Shown: piece after piece, positions 21,901-27,893 of the stretch | How the letters are laid out: every line of letters starts with the position of its first letter | Position numbering within the stretch: the stretch's first letter is position 1 | DNA from: Pseudoalteromonas sp. A25 | GTDB taxonomy: Bacteria; Pseudomonadota; Gammaproteobacteria; Enterobacterales; Alteromonadaceae | Assembly (NCBI RefSeq): GCF_009176705.1 | Contig: NZ_AP021846.1 | Span: 1,396,001 to 1,460,000 of the forward strand | Length of the DNA stretch: 64,000 nucleotides | Reading direction: 5' to 3' | Program-made: the position numbers and the translations under genes | The notes under the pieces: model-generated | The model's input: the letters and a program-made list of their open reading frames with translations, nothing else | Database searches by the model: none | What the model was told of the DNA's origin: nothing

Positions 21901-23803
21901 TAAGCAAATCACGCATGCAACGATACCGCCTGCAGTGTTGAAATTTATAGATGCGAACTTAGAGTATGACTTTACAAGCCTAATCGTTGCGGGAGAGAGC
22001 ATTGACAAGCACTTGAGCGATCTCTGGTCAGCTAAGTGTAGGATGTATAATGCTTATGGGCCCACTGAAACCACGGTTTGTGCGAGTGTTGCCCAGATAA
22101 GGTCAGGTATGTCAGTCCATATTGGTAAAAGTATCGCCAATGTTCAGTTATATGTAATGAAAGAGGGCAATTTAATACCAGCGGGAGCAGCAGGTGAGCT
22201 GCATATCGGCGGTGTGGGCTTAGCGCGAGGTTATTTAAATCGCCCAGAGCTGACAGATGAGAAGTTTGTAAGCAATCCGTTTTATGATGAGGCGAACCCA
22301 GCCAGCAGCGAACGGTTATATAAAACGGGCGACTTAGTGCGTTATTTACCTGATGGTAATTTAGAGTTCTTAGGGCGTATTGATCATCAGGTTAAAATCA
22401 GAGGATTCAGAATAGAGTTAGGCGAAATTGAGCAACAACTCTTATCTGACGGGCGTGTTAATGATGCGGTCGTGGTTGCCGACGGCAAAGAGGCGGATAA
22501 ACGCCTCGTCGCATATGTAACACATGATGACGCCGAAGCGATGTTGATGGATGATGAGTCAGCGCAAAGACAACGTAACGACTTAATCGAATCGTTAAAA
22601 GCACGGCTAGCACAGACACTACCTGACTATATGATCCCGTCAGTATTTGTGGTGCTTACACACATGCCGCTGACACCCAATGGTAAAATTGATCGTAAAG
22701 GATTACCCGCACCAGATATATCACAGCAGCAACAAGTGTATGTCGCGCCGACAACGGACACAGAGAAGATGTTGTGTGAAATATGGCAAGATATTCTCGG
22801 TGTTGAACAAGTGGGGATCACCGACAATTTCTTTGCATTAGGTGGGCATTCGTTGTTAGCTATAAAAGTTGTATCTAAAGTTAACTTAAAATTGAAGCAA
22901 GATATTGTTGTTAGGGATGTTTTCTCTTTTCCTACAATTCAGTCACTATCTCTTGCCATTATAGGTACAAAGAGGCGCAGTGATGGTCAATTATGTCAAC
23001 CTTTAAATATTATGGCTCAGGAAAGTGAGCGTTCAGATATTGCAGCATTATTTATTATCCATGCAGTTGATGGTGATATTGTTAGCTATCGACAGCTATT
23101 GGCGTCATTAGAAATTAACATGCCGATATATGGATTAGTTTCACAAGCACTTCTGAAAAGAGAAGCACCAAGTGGTATTGAGGATATTTCGCTTATAAGT
23201 GAACGCTATATAAAGCAAATTAAATCTGTACAAGCCACCGGGCCCTACTTTTTAATGGGCTGGTCTATGGGAGGAGTAATCGCAATGGAAATAGCGAACC
23301 AGCTAATTAGTGCAGGAGATCATGTTACATTTGTAGGTTTGATTGATAGCGTGTGGCAAGTAGGTGAAAACCTTACACCGAGCCAGTTATTTATAAATAA
23401 AATGGGTGAAGAGAAAAGTGACTTGAAGTTTTATAGTCAAAAACTTGAAAGTGATAAAGGACTACTTGCTAAATTTGATGACGGTTTTAATATTTGGAAA
23501 ATGAGTCGAGTCAATGGCATGACGATAGAACAAACAAGAGATATCGTTCTCGCAAACATTTTGTGTGTGGAAAAGCATAAACTGCAGATGAATAGCAAAA
23601 TTGAACAGTTACAATACTTTTCGGCAACCGAGAATCAGTCAGGCCAGTCATTAAAAGTTCAATCTGCGTTAAAGAAATGTTTTGAAGAAAGAGTTGATAT
23701 ACATGAGGTCACAGCGGATCATTTCAGCATAATGGAGAGGCCATCATCGGAGATTGTGGCGAAAAGCATCTCGCAGCTTGTCTCACATAAAAATGACTTC
23801 TAG
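9965..23803 (+). CDS. NRPS, four modules plus thioesterase (predicted Gln-Ala-Tyr-Tyr, release)
   Basis: Terminal synthetase of 4612 residues: TubC dock (1-55), C-A-T (72-1125), C-A-T (1145-2192), C-A-T (2215-3260), C-A-T (3280-4330), thioesterase (4350-4605). All four C domains have HHIASDG (H208, H1281, H2348, H3417). Carrier serines are S1091, S2158, S3227 and S4296. Codes by alignment to GrsA: DAQDIGVVN (Gln-like), DLFNNALTY (Ala), DASTIAAVC twice (aromatic, probably Tyr). The type I thioesterase has GWSMGG with Ser4434, Asp4461 and His4586 as the likely triad. Modules 1-4 are nearly identical outside the A-domain cores, and modules 3 and 4 appear identical. No epimerisation domain occurs here. 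It is the only thioesterase-bearing NRPS in the window, so it probably ends the assembly line. Hydrolysis versus macrocyclisation cannot be read from sequence. Confidence 0.95.
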   Translation: MGDIELQNHLLPLIEDGLFLETSNGKLVVKGNLKSLTPKRKQFLKDNKLDIVRLIQAKSITEPPALVKTVRDEPLPLSFAQQRLWLLDKIEGGSAHYNMPGAMRLRGVLNIEALKQALDTIVERHESLRTYFQEDAQGEPLQVIHPFTSLDLPEIDISSLPEAQREPEYIDLVSTEASKLFDLSSDMMLRALLIKLSEREHILVVTMHHIASDGWSMGVLINEFSALYSAYVRGEGSPLAALEIQYADYAYWQRNWLRGEVLETQLGYWERQLSALPVVHSLPLDKTRPAKQTFSGSTYDSVIGPQTQQKLMSLCKEVGGTLFMGLHAAFSVLLSRHSNETDIVIGTPIANREQTEVANLIGFFVNTLVLRSNLKDAPSFSALLEQSKNMLLDAYAHQQVPFEQIVEVLQPERSLSHSPLFQVMLVLQNNEEGELDLPGLSLSQVEGAEQVAKYDLTLSVTESDEGLHLEWEYNTDLFVQETIKRLASHFELLLEGLTDNPEKSVFSIEMLSEAEKHQQLVAWNDTAVEYPKEQCIHALFEAQVEATPDAVAVVFAEQTMTYRELNAKANQLAQYLVEEKGVRPDTLVGICVERSLEMMVGILGVLKAGGAYVPLDPNYPAARLAYMLEDANLTTVLTQESLRGVTPVKASQAVYLDSSALCDDLGNYSSDNVGIDSVRSSHLAYVIYTSGSTGNPKGVMIEQQSVVNLAFNLKRVRSQKSANKYWGWFASFAFDASIQGISQLLFGQGLRIIPEEAKKDYSVLRELLPTLDIIDCTPSVVEMWFNAGIQDELPHLIIGGEAISTELWAKLNRWQSECGKSVLNVYGPTEGTVNSTQCLISGKIPYIGRCLDNVQGFVLDDTLNIAPLRGVGELYIGGVGLARGYLNRPELTDEKFVSNPFYDETNPASSERLYKTGDLVRYLPDGNLEFLGRIDHQVKIRGFRIELGEIEQQLLSDGRVNDAVVVADGKEADKRLVAYVTHDDAEAMLMDDESAQRQRNDLIESLKARLAQTLPDYMIPSVFVVLTHMPLTPNGKIDRKGLPAPDISQQQQVYVAPTTDTEKMLCEIWQDILGVEQVGITDNFFALGGHSLLATKVVAKVNALLHTEVPLRLLFDKPTLAGFSDKVASLASNSKRPELNRVSQKQRGLLSFAQQRLWLLDKIEGGSAHYNMPGAMRLRGVLNIEALKQALDTIVERHESLRTYFQEDAQGEPLQVIHPFTSLDLPEIDISSLPEAQREPEYIDLVSTEASKLFDLSSDMMLRALLIKLSEREHILVVTMHHIASDGWSMGVLINEFSALYSAYVRGEGSPLAALEIQYADYAYWQRNWLRGEVLETQLGYWERQLSALPVVHSLPLDKTRPAKQTFSGSTYDSVIGPQTQQKLMSLCKEVGGTLFMGLHAAFSVLLSRHSNETDIVIGTPIANREQTEVANLIGFFVNTLVLRSNLKDAPSFSALLEQSKNMLLDAYAHQQVPFEQIVEVLQPERSLSHSPLFQVMLVLQNNEEGELDLPGLSLSQVEGAEQVAKYDLTLSVTESDEGLHLEWEYNTDLFVQETIKRLASHFELLLEGLTDNPEKSVFSIEMLSEAEKHQQLVAWNDTAVEYPKEQCIHALFEAQVEATPDAVAVVFAEQTMTYRELNAKANQLAQYLVEEKGVRPDTLVGICVERSLEMMVGILGVLKAGGAYVPLDPNYPAARLAYMLEDANLTTVLTQESLRGVTPVKASQAVYLDSSALCDDLGNYSSDNVGIDSVRSSHLAYVIYTSGSTGNPKGVMIEHRSAHGLIAWAKKHYGEAQLKAVLASTSMCFDLSIFEFFAPLSTGGKVVLVKNAFDLPATYVEDLTLINTVPSVIESLLLELDFSMDGKVLNLAGEPLKQSLVERLYKKGFSLVYDLYGPSECTTYSTCVERKVNGTASIGSPISNLQCYILHENSLLPTGGVGELYIGGVGLARGYLNRPELTDEKFVSNPFYDEANPASSERLYKTGDLVRYLPDGNLEFLGRIDHQVKIRGFRIELGEIEQQLLSDGRVNDAVVVADGKEADKRLVAYVTHDDAEAMLMDDESAQRQRNDLIESLKARLAQTLPDYMIPSVFVVLTHMPLTPNGKIDRKGLPAPDISQQQQVYVAPTTDTEKMLCEIWQDILGVEQVGITDNFFALGGHSLLATKVVAKVNALLHTEVPLRLLFDKPTLAGFSDKVASLASNSKRPELNRVSQKQRGLLSFAQQRLWLLDKIEGGSAHYNMPGAMRLRGVLNIEALKQALDTIVERHESLRTYFQEDAQGEPLQVIHPFTSLDLPEIDISSLPEAQREPEYIDLVSTEASKLFDLSSDMMLRALLIKLSEREHILVVTMHHIASDGWSMGVLINEFSALYSAYVRGEGSPLAALEIQYADYAYWQRNWLRGEVLETQLGYWERQLSALPVVHSLPLDKTRPAKQTFSGSTYDSVIGPQTQQKLMSLCKEVGGTLFMGLHAAFSVLLSRHSNETDIVIGTPIANREQTEVANLIGFFVNTLVLRSNLKDAPSFSALLEQSKNMLLDAYAHQQVPFEQIVEVLQPERSLSHSPLFQVMLVLQNNEEGELDLPGLSLSQVEGAEQVAKYDLTLSVTESDEGLHLEWEYNTDLFVQETIKRLASHFELLLEGLTDNPEKSVFSIEMLSEAEKHQQLVAWNDTAVEYPKEQCIHALFEAQVEATPDAVAVVFAEQTMTYRELNAKANQLAQYLVEEKGVRPDTLVGICVERSLEMMVGILGVLKAGGAYVPLDPNYPAARLAYMLEDANLTTVLTQESLRGVTPVKASQAVYLDSSALCDDLGNYSSDNVGIDSVRSSHLAYVIYTSGSTGNPKGVMIEHRHATNMAISQIDIFDLKHTSRVLGFASFSFDAAVSEWMMALLKGACLYICSEHERANITALESILVHKQITHATIPPAVLKFIDANLEYDFTSLIVAGESIDKHLSDLWSAKCRMYNAYGPTETTVCASVAQIRSGMSVHIGKSIANVQLYVMKEGNLIPAGAAGELHIGGVGLARGYLNRPELTDEKFVSNPFYDEANPASSERLYKTGDLVRYLPDGNLEFLGRIDHQVKIRGFRIELGEIEQQLLSDGRVNDAVVVADGKEADKRLVAYVTHDDAEAMLMDDESAQRQRNDLIESLKARLAQTLPDYMIPSVFVVLTHMPLTPNGKIDRKGLPAPDISQQQQVYVAPTTDTEKMLCEIWQDILGVEQVGITDNFFALGGHSLLATKVVAKVNALLHTEVPLRLLFDKPTLAGFSDKVASLASNSKRPELNRVSQKQRGLLSFAQQRLWLLDKIEGGSAHYNMPGAMRLRGVLNIEALKQALDTIVERHESLRTYFQEDAQGEPLQVIHPFTSLDLPEIDISSLPEAQREPEYIDLVSTEASKLFDLSSDMMLRALLIKLSEREHILVVTMHHIASDGWSMGVLINEFSALYSAYVRGEGSPLAALEIQYADYAYWQRNWLRGEVLETQLGYWERQLSALPVVHSLPLDKTRPAKQTFSGSTYDSVIGPQTQQKLMSLCKEVGGTLFMGLHAAFSVLLSRHSNETDIVIGTPIANREQTEVANLIGFFVNTLVLRSNLKDAPSFSALLEQSKNMLLDAYAHQQVPFEQIVEVLQPERSLSHSPLFQVMLVLQNNEEGELDLPGLSLSQVEGAEQVAKYDLTLSVTESDEGLHLEWEYNTDLFVQETIKRLASHFELLLEGLTDNPEKSVFSIEMLSEAEKHQQLVAWNDTAVEYPKEQCIHALFEAQVEATPDAVAVVFAEQTMTYRELNAKANQLAQYLVEEKGVRPDTLVGICVERSLEMMVGILGVLKAGGAYVPLDPNYPAARLAYMLEDANLTTVLTQESLRGVTPVKASQAVYLDSSALCDDLGNYSSDNVGIDSVRSSHLAYVIYTSGSTGNPKGVMIEHRHATNMAISQIDIFDLKHTSRVLGFASFSFDAAVSEWMMALLKGACLYICSEHERANITALESILVHKQITHATIPPAVLKFIDANLEYDFTSLIVAGESIDKHLSDLWSAKCRMYNAYGPTETTVCASVAQIRSGMSVHIGKSIANVQLYVMKEGNLIPAGAAGELHIGGVGLARGYLNRPELTDEKFVSNPFYDEANPASSERLYKTGDLVRYLPDGNLEFLGRIDHQVKIRGFRIELGEIEQQLLSDGRVNDAVVVADGKEADKRLVAYVTHDDAEAMLMDDESAQRQRNDLIESLKARLAQTLPDYMIPSVFVVLTHMPLTPNGKIDRKGLPAPDISQQQQVYVAPTTDTEKMLCEIWQDILGVEQVGITDNFFALGGHSLLAIKVVSKVNLKLKQDIVVRDVFSFPTIQSLSLAIIGTKRRSDGQLCQPLNIMAQESERSDIAALFIIHAVDGDIVSYRQLLASLEINMPIYGLVSQALLKREAPSGIEDISLISERYIKQIKSVQATGPYFLMGWSMGGVIAMEIANQLISAGDHVTFVGLIDSVWQVGENLTPSQLFINKMGEEKSDLKFYSQKLESDKGLLAKFDDGFNIWKMSRVNGMTIEQTRDIVLANILCVEKHKLQMNSKIEQLQYFSATENQSGQSLKVQSALKKCFEERVDIHEVTADHFSIMERPSSEIVAKSISQLVSHKNDF
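10196..22849 (+). repeat. Four tandem ~3.2-kb NRPS module repeats
   Basis: Units start at 10196, 13415, 16616 and about 19823, with spacings of 3219, 3201 and 3207 bp. Each runs from the start of the C domain to the next C domain; the fourth ends at the carrier GGH codons (22849), where a divergent T-TE tail begins. Identity is near complete at DNA level (a silent ggct/ggcc change near 10305 separates unit 1 from the others) except in A-domain cores at 12073-12570, 15292-15771, about 18493-19003 and 21700-22210. Cores 3 and 4 match each other. Confidence 0.93.
14604..16438 (+). repeat. Ala A-T block, copy 1 (paired with 54343-56177)
   Basis: About 1835 bp in module 2 of gene 9965 is nearly identical to 54343-56177 (constant offset 39739). 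It spans the end of the C domain, the whole Ala A domain and the carrier domain up to the GGHS serine. Only a few substitutions were seen. Confidence 0.9.
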
Positions 23804-23837
23804 GGTATTGGAATAATATAAATAAAACGAGCTTCAT

Positions 23838-24632
23838 ATGATAATTGAACGAATAAAATCACCATCAATTGAGAATTTTTATAAGGATTACTATCATCCA
23901 GATAAACCAGTAATCCTTACAGATGCCATTGATTCATGGGAAGCAAAGTCACTTTGGACACCAGATTACTTCGCTTCCAACTTTCCAGAAGTGGAGATCA
24001 AAGTTGAAGCTATTGGGGAAGACAAGGCTAGTGACTCTAACTACTACGTCAAAAATTTAAAGTATATGAAGATTAGCATGTTAGATTATGTAAATTCTAC
24101 ACACGCTATTTCAAAATATGATGGGCGTTTTTACGCTGCGCAACTTCCAATTACAGAGGTTATTCCACAGACAAAATCGCAAATTAATACATTTCCGTAT
24201 TGGTCAAAATTTCTGTACAAGCTATCGTCGCAGAAAGCGCTCTTTTGGATGGGACCTGCGGGGTGTAAATCTGCATTACATTTTGATGACGCACCAAATT
24301 TAAATGTCCAGTTATATGGTAAGAAACGCTGGGTAATATATCCTAAGTCTGAATACGAAAATTTATATTTGCCATCAACATTGGAGTTTCCACACTTTAG
24401 TCCTATTAATATGGATGCTCCTGATCTTGAGCGTTTTCCCAAGTTTAGAAATGCGAAGCCTATTGAGTTTGTTTTGGAGCCGGGTGAAACGCTATTTTTA
24501 CCGCAAAGCTGGGCGCATTATGTTGAAACTATTGAATACTCTATATCCCTCAATTTTTGGTGGACGACATGGAAACATGTTATAGATACTCCGAAAGAAT
24601 TGTGGAAGGATTTGGTTGGTAAGTTTAAGTAA
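23838..24632 (+). CDS. Cupin_8/JmjC-like Fe(II)/2-oxoglutarate oxygenase
   Basis: Protein of 264 residues, typical length for the cupin-like (JmjC fold) hydroxylase family. The iron-binding facial triad is visible: H148-F-D150 in LHFDDAPNLNVQLYGKKRW, and distal H227 in LPQSWAHYVE. The Lys/Arg-rich strand after HxD (GKKRWVIYP) is the usual 2-oxoglutarate-binding part, and an NFWW segment closes the core. It starts 34 bp after the thioesterase gene on the same strand, so it is probably cotranscribed with 6450-23803. A tailoring role, such as hydroxylating a residue of the peptide or a carrier-bound amino acid, follows from context only; the target residue is not identifiable. The Shine-Dalgarno is weak (acgag). 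Confidence 0.85.
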   Translation: MIIERIKSPSIENFYKDYYHPDKPVILTDAIDSWEAKSLWTPDYFASNFPEVEIKVEAIGEDKASDSNYYVKNLKYMKISMLDYVNSTHAISKYDGRFYAAQLPITEVIPQTKSQINTFPYWSKFLYKLSSQKALFWMGPAGCKSALHFDDAPNLNVQLYGKKRWVIYPKSEYENLYLPSTLEFPHFSPINMDAPDLERFPKFRNAKPIEFVLEPGETLFLPQSWAHYVETIEYSISLNFWWTTWKHVIDTPKELWKDLVGKFK

Positions 24633-24662
24633 ACGTGAAACAATTGCCTTAACTTAAAAGTA

Positions 24663-24701
24663 TCTCTTCTCTTACATACAATAGAATAGTAAGAGAGGAG
24701 A
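24663..24701 (+). terminator. Candidate terminator after the oxygenase gene
   Basis: Arms tctcttctcttac (24663-24675) and gtaagagaggaga (24689-24701) pair over 13 bp with one G-U pair and a 13-nt loop. It lies 30 bp after the oxygenase stop. There is no T-run behind it, so an intrinsic terminator is possible but not certain. Confidence 0.5.
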
Positions 24702-24793
24702 GGAATCTTAAGTCTAAGCTGAAATTTGTATATAATTGTTTTTTATGAAAAATGTGTGATTCTGTTTATCTTTGTCTTCTAAGATAAAGGCTT

Positions 24794-24809
24794 ATCTCAC
24801 GCGTGAGAT
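24794..24809. promoter_or_regulatory. Perfect 16-bp palindrome
   Basis: ATCTCACGCGTGAGAT is a perfect palindrome. The sequence gtctcatgcgtgagatg at 6238-6254 differs from the 17-bp version here by two bases. It may be a dimeric-repressor operator or part of a mobile element, given the transposase remnant 64 bp downstream. Confidence 0.45.
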
Positions 24810-24872
24810 GATTTGCTCTAATCATACAGGACACTTTGATAATGGAATATAATCCAAATATCGAGGTGTAAA

Positions 24873-24968
24873 ATGACAAAAAGAACAAATAGAAGTTATC
24901 CGGCAGAGTTTAAGCAAGAAGCTGTTTCTATGGAATTTTACTATACTCTTTGGTGTAAGATGGGATAG
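24873..24968 (+). pseudogene. IS3-family transposase OrfA remnant
   Basis: The 31-codon frame begins MTKRTNRSYPAEFKQEAVS, the characteristic start of IS3-family OrfA (helix-turn-helix transposase_8) proteins. A leader with a putative Shine-Dalgarno (gaggtg) precedes the ATG. After EAVS the frame reads unrelated sequence and stops at 24968, whereas intact OrfA is about 90-110 residues. No OrfB or terminal repeats were found. This is a decayed insertion between two parts of the cluster. Confidence 0.75.
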
Positions 24969-25454
24969 ACTTTCTTCGAAAGGTCTTGTGGCATCTCAAT
25001 ATATATTAAAGTTATAGAATTGATAACTTTATTATAGTAAATGAGTGTGGTAGCTAGCGATGCTAGATTCCTTATTAGTACCCTTAATTTAAGCCTCATT
25101 ATTGAGGGAATATTCGTTCGTATATTGTTATAGATTATGAAGGAATACCGCATACTTTGAAGCTAGAGAAGTTAAGAGATATGTCAGTTGTATTAAATGA
25201 ACGAACAGTACAATGTGAGAATATTAACCATTAAAGTCAAAATTTAGGTTCATTACTATTTTGAAGAAGGAAGTACCTTCAATAGTATCAGTGAATTATT
25301 CCAGCTAATAGTCTAGTAAGTTGTAACAGTTTGTTGTGAACAATGAAGCAAATGAGTAAATCAATAGGTAGGCTAATGGATTTAGGTGAAGACTCTAAAT
25401 ATTGCTGTCAGGTTAGTGAGTATGTATTCAACAAATTGGATAAAAGGATCATAG

Positions 25455-27893
25455 ATGTTCAAATCTTCCCCATTGTTAAAGCGCTTTATTGTGTTTTTAA
25501 TTATTCCTCTTATAACTGTATTGATGTACGTTTGGAATTACCTACAAACAAGTGCAGAAAATTTTTCAGGTGACATTGTCTTATCGGGCATTCACCAAGA
25601 GGTTCAAATTCAGAGAGATGCTCATTCAGTTCCTTCAATCATTGCGAAAAGTGATCATGATGTTTATTTCGCTATGGGGTTTTTACATGCCCAAGATAGA
25701 CTTTGGCAACTCGAAACTCAACGTCGCTTTGCCAAAGGTCGACTTAGTGAAGTTTTCGGCAGAACGGCCCTAGAAAGTGATATTTGGGTGCGCACATTGG
25801 GGCTTTATAAGTCTGCTGAAGAGTCATGGGACTCATTATCAACAGAAGCACAAGATTCATTGATCGCATACTCTCATGGGGTCAATGCATTTTTGGATAA
25901 AAATACTAATTTACCACCTGAGTTTTTAATGTTTGGCTTTAAGCCTGAAAAGTGGAAGCCTATCGACTCACTCGTTCAAATAAAAGTATTCGCTTTGAAT
26001 CTATCGGATAGTATGTGGCATGAAATTGAGTATATGGCTGCTAGCCAAGTATTAAATACAGCACAAGTCAATATGTTGTTTGGTGAGAATGGGCATAGCT
26101 TATATACAAGTAACACTAATACCGTCAACTCGCTCGATAAGCTGCTCAAGATTAAACGTGTTTTGAAGGATGAAATGCATATTGGTGGTAAATATGTTGG
26201 GAGCAACGCATGGGCTGTGTCGGGAAAACTGAGTGCTAATAACAAACCAATTTTGGCCAATGATCCACACTTAAATATTCAAATACCTTCTCTTTGGTAT
26301 GTGGTTAAGCAAAAGAGCCCTAAACATGAAATATCGGGTATGAGCTTGGTTGGCCTTCCGTTAGTTGTTCTAGGTAAAAATGCTCACATAGCATGGGGGG
26401 TCACTAGCATGCTTGCCGATGAACAAGATCTATATATAGAGCAGATTAATCCAAAGCGACCCAGTCAATATCTATCCGATGGCAAATGGAAAGAGATGAT
26501 AACACGTGAAGAGACGATAAATATAAAAGCTGATTTTCCTGCAAAACTAAGTCGTAATATTGAACCGCTGAAGATAAAAGTGCGAAAGACAGAAAATGGC
26601 CCACTTATAAGTGATGCCATTGAGGGAGTAGGCAACCCGCTGTCTTTGCGCTGGACAGCTTTGAAGAGTCAGGATACGTCCTATGATGCGTTTTTTAAAT
26701 TGGGTTATGCAAAAAACTGGAAAGAGTTTAATGATGCTATGAGCCTGCTAGTATCTCCAACGCTAAATATGGTTTACATTGACCAAGATAATATTGGTTA
26801 CTTAGCCGCAGGAGATATTCCTATTCGTGGCGTGGGTAATGGTCTGTATCCTTTGGAGGGATGGCATAGTAAAAATCATTGGTATGGGGTAATACCTAAA
26901 ACTGACATGTTGTCTGAGTTTAACCCTGAAAGGGGCTTTATTGTCTCAGCAAATAATGAAATAGGGGGAGATGATTACGATTACTATATTTCAAGTCAAT
27001 GGGCCTCTCCTGCCAGAGCCGCTAGAATCGAAGAACTATTACAAGAGAAGATTGATACCAAACACAAATTGACCTTAGAAGATATGAAAATGATTCAGGC
27101 CGATACAATTGACTTAAGTTCGATAAGTTTACTTAGTTTCTTTCGGAGAATTAAGGGAGATAATAGCAATGAAGACTTGGCTCTGGCACATTTAAACTCT
27201 TGGGATGGTAATATGGATCGAGACAGCACGGCTGCGGCATTGTTTTACGTTTGGTCAGAGCAAGTAAGAAATTTAATTTTTAAAGATGAATTTAAGGGGT
27301 ATTGGAATTTAGGAAACGAAATTAGTCTAGCCAATATAGAAAATGACAAAGTGTTTGAAGCATTATCCAATACTGAGCTAAATTGGTGTGATAATATTTT
27401 GACAAATGATCTAGAGTCTTGTGATAGCATTGTTCATGAAGCGCTCAAACAGGCAATTAAGAAGTTAGTAAAATTACAAGGGAGTGACATTTCACAGTGG
27501 ACTTGGGGTAATATTCACTACACAAATTACGGACACCAACCATTTAGCTCTGTTAATTTTCTTGACTATATCTTCGAACGAAAGATACAAAATGGAGGCT
27601 CTGAAAATACGGTGAATGTCTCTTCAGCTATGTTTAAACAAGGAAAAGGATATGAGCAGTATTTTGGGGCAGGGTTTCGCCAAATACTACAACTAGGAGA
27701 ATCTAAGCAGGCTACACACTTATACATGAACTCAACTGGCCAGTCTGGAAATATTGCTAGTGAGCATTATGATGACATGGTGGAGCCGTTCAATAAGGTT
27801 CAATATTTTGGCTTGAATAAAAGCAGTATAAAAAGTGGTGAAACATTACGAATGGTACCTATTAGCTCTATGTCGACTGAGGAAGTGAAATGA
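25455..27893 (+). CDS. Penicillin acylase-family Ntn-hydrolase (AHL acylase/PvdQ-like)
   Basis: Membrane-anchored or periplasmic acylase of 812 residues. A hydrophobic segment at about residues 10-30 serves as signal anchor. The alpha-chain region contains the family motif FLHAQDRLWQLE. The beta chain would begin at Ser250 in VGSNAWAVSG, the autocatalytic cleavage site and N-terminal nucleophile. Residue beta-23 is His272 (ANDPH), as in AHL acylases, PvdQ and cephalosporin acylases rather than the Gln of penicillin G acylase. A Shine-Dalgarno (aagga) precedes the ATG. It overlaps the downstream exporter by 4 bp. By analogy with pyoverdine it could remove an N-acyl group from an exported lipopeptide precursor. 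Quorum-signal or antibiotic degradation are alternatives. Family is firm; substrate is inferred. Confidence 0.9.
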   Translation: MFKSSPLLKRFIVFLIIPLITVLMYVWNYLQTSAENFSGDIVLSGIHQEVQIQRDAHSVPSIIAKSDHDVYFAMGFLHAQDRLWQLETQRRFAKGRLSEVFGRTALESDIWVRTLGLYKSAEESWDSLSTEAQDSLIAYSHGVNAFLDKNTNLPPEFLMFGFKPEKWKPIDSLVQIKVFALNLSDSMWHEIEYMAASQVLNTAQVNMLFGENGHSLYTSNTNTVNSLDKLLKIKRVLKDEMHIGGKYVGSNAWAVSGKLSANNKPILANDPHLNIQIPSLWYVVKQKSPKHEISGMSLVGLPLVVLGKNAHIAWGVTSMLADEQDLYIEQINPKRPSQYLSDGKWKEMITREETINIKADFPAKLSRNIEPLKIKVRKTENGPLISDAIEGVGNPLSLRWTALKSQDTSYDAFFKLGYAKNWKEFNDAMSLLVSPTLNMVYIDQDNIGYLAAGDIPIRGVGNGLYPLEGWHSKNHWYGVIPKTDMLSEFNPERGFIVSANNEIGGDDYDYYISSQWASPARAARIEELLQEKIDTKHKLTLEDMKMIQADTIDLSSISLLSFFRRIKGDNSNEDLALAHLNSWDGNMDRDSTAAALFYVWSEQVRNLIFKDEFKGYWNLGNEISLANIENDKVFEALSNTELNWCDNILTNDLESCDSIVHEALKQAIKKLVKLQGSDISQWTWGNIHYTNYGHQPFSSVNFLDYIFERKIQNGGSENTVNVSSAMFKQGKGYEQYFGAGFRQILQLGESKQATHLYMNSTGQSGNIASEHYDDMVEPFNKVQYFGLNKSSIKSGETLRMVPISSMSTEEVK

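Larger units (their letters stand above)
24633..25454. other. Intergenic region with mobile-element debris
   Basis: About 820 bp of very AT-rich sequence between the oxygenase and acylase genes. It holds a hairpin (24663-24701), a perfect 16-bp palindrome (24794-24809) and an IS3-type transposase start that stops early (24873-24968). Around 25110-25235 a short open stretch without a start ends in a stop codon and matches nothing I recognise. The region looks like the scar of an insertion. Confidence 0.55.

Noticed and set aside
10196..22849. The regular repeats as a possible CRISPR or satellite array
   Set aside because: Units are 3.2 kb and fully coding NRPS modules in one frame.
25343..25573. 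Plus-strand frame of 76 codons overlapping the acylase start
   Set aside because: It runs into the acylase gene in another frame, has no good ribosome binding site and no family resemblance; the acylase start has its own aagga signal.
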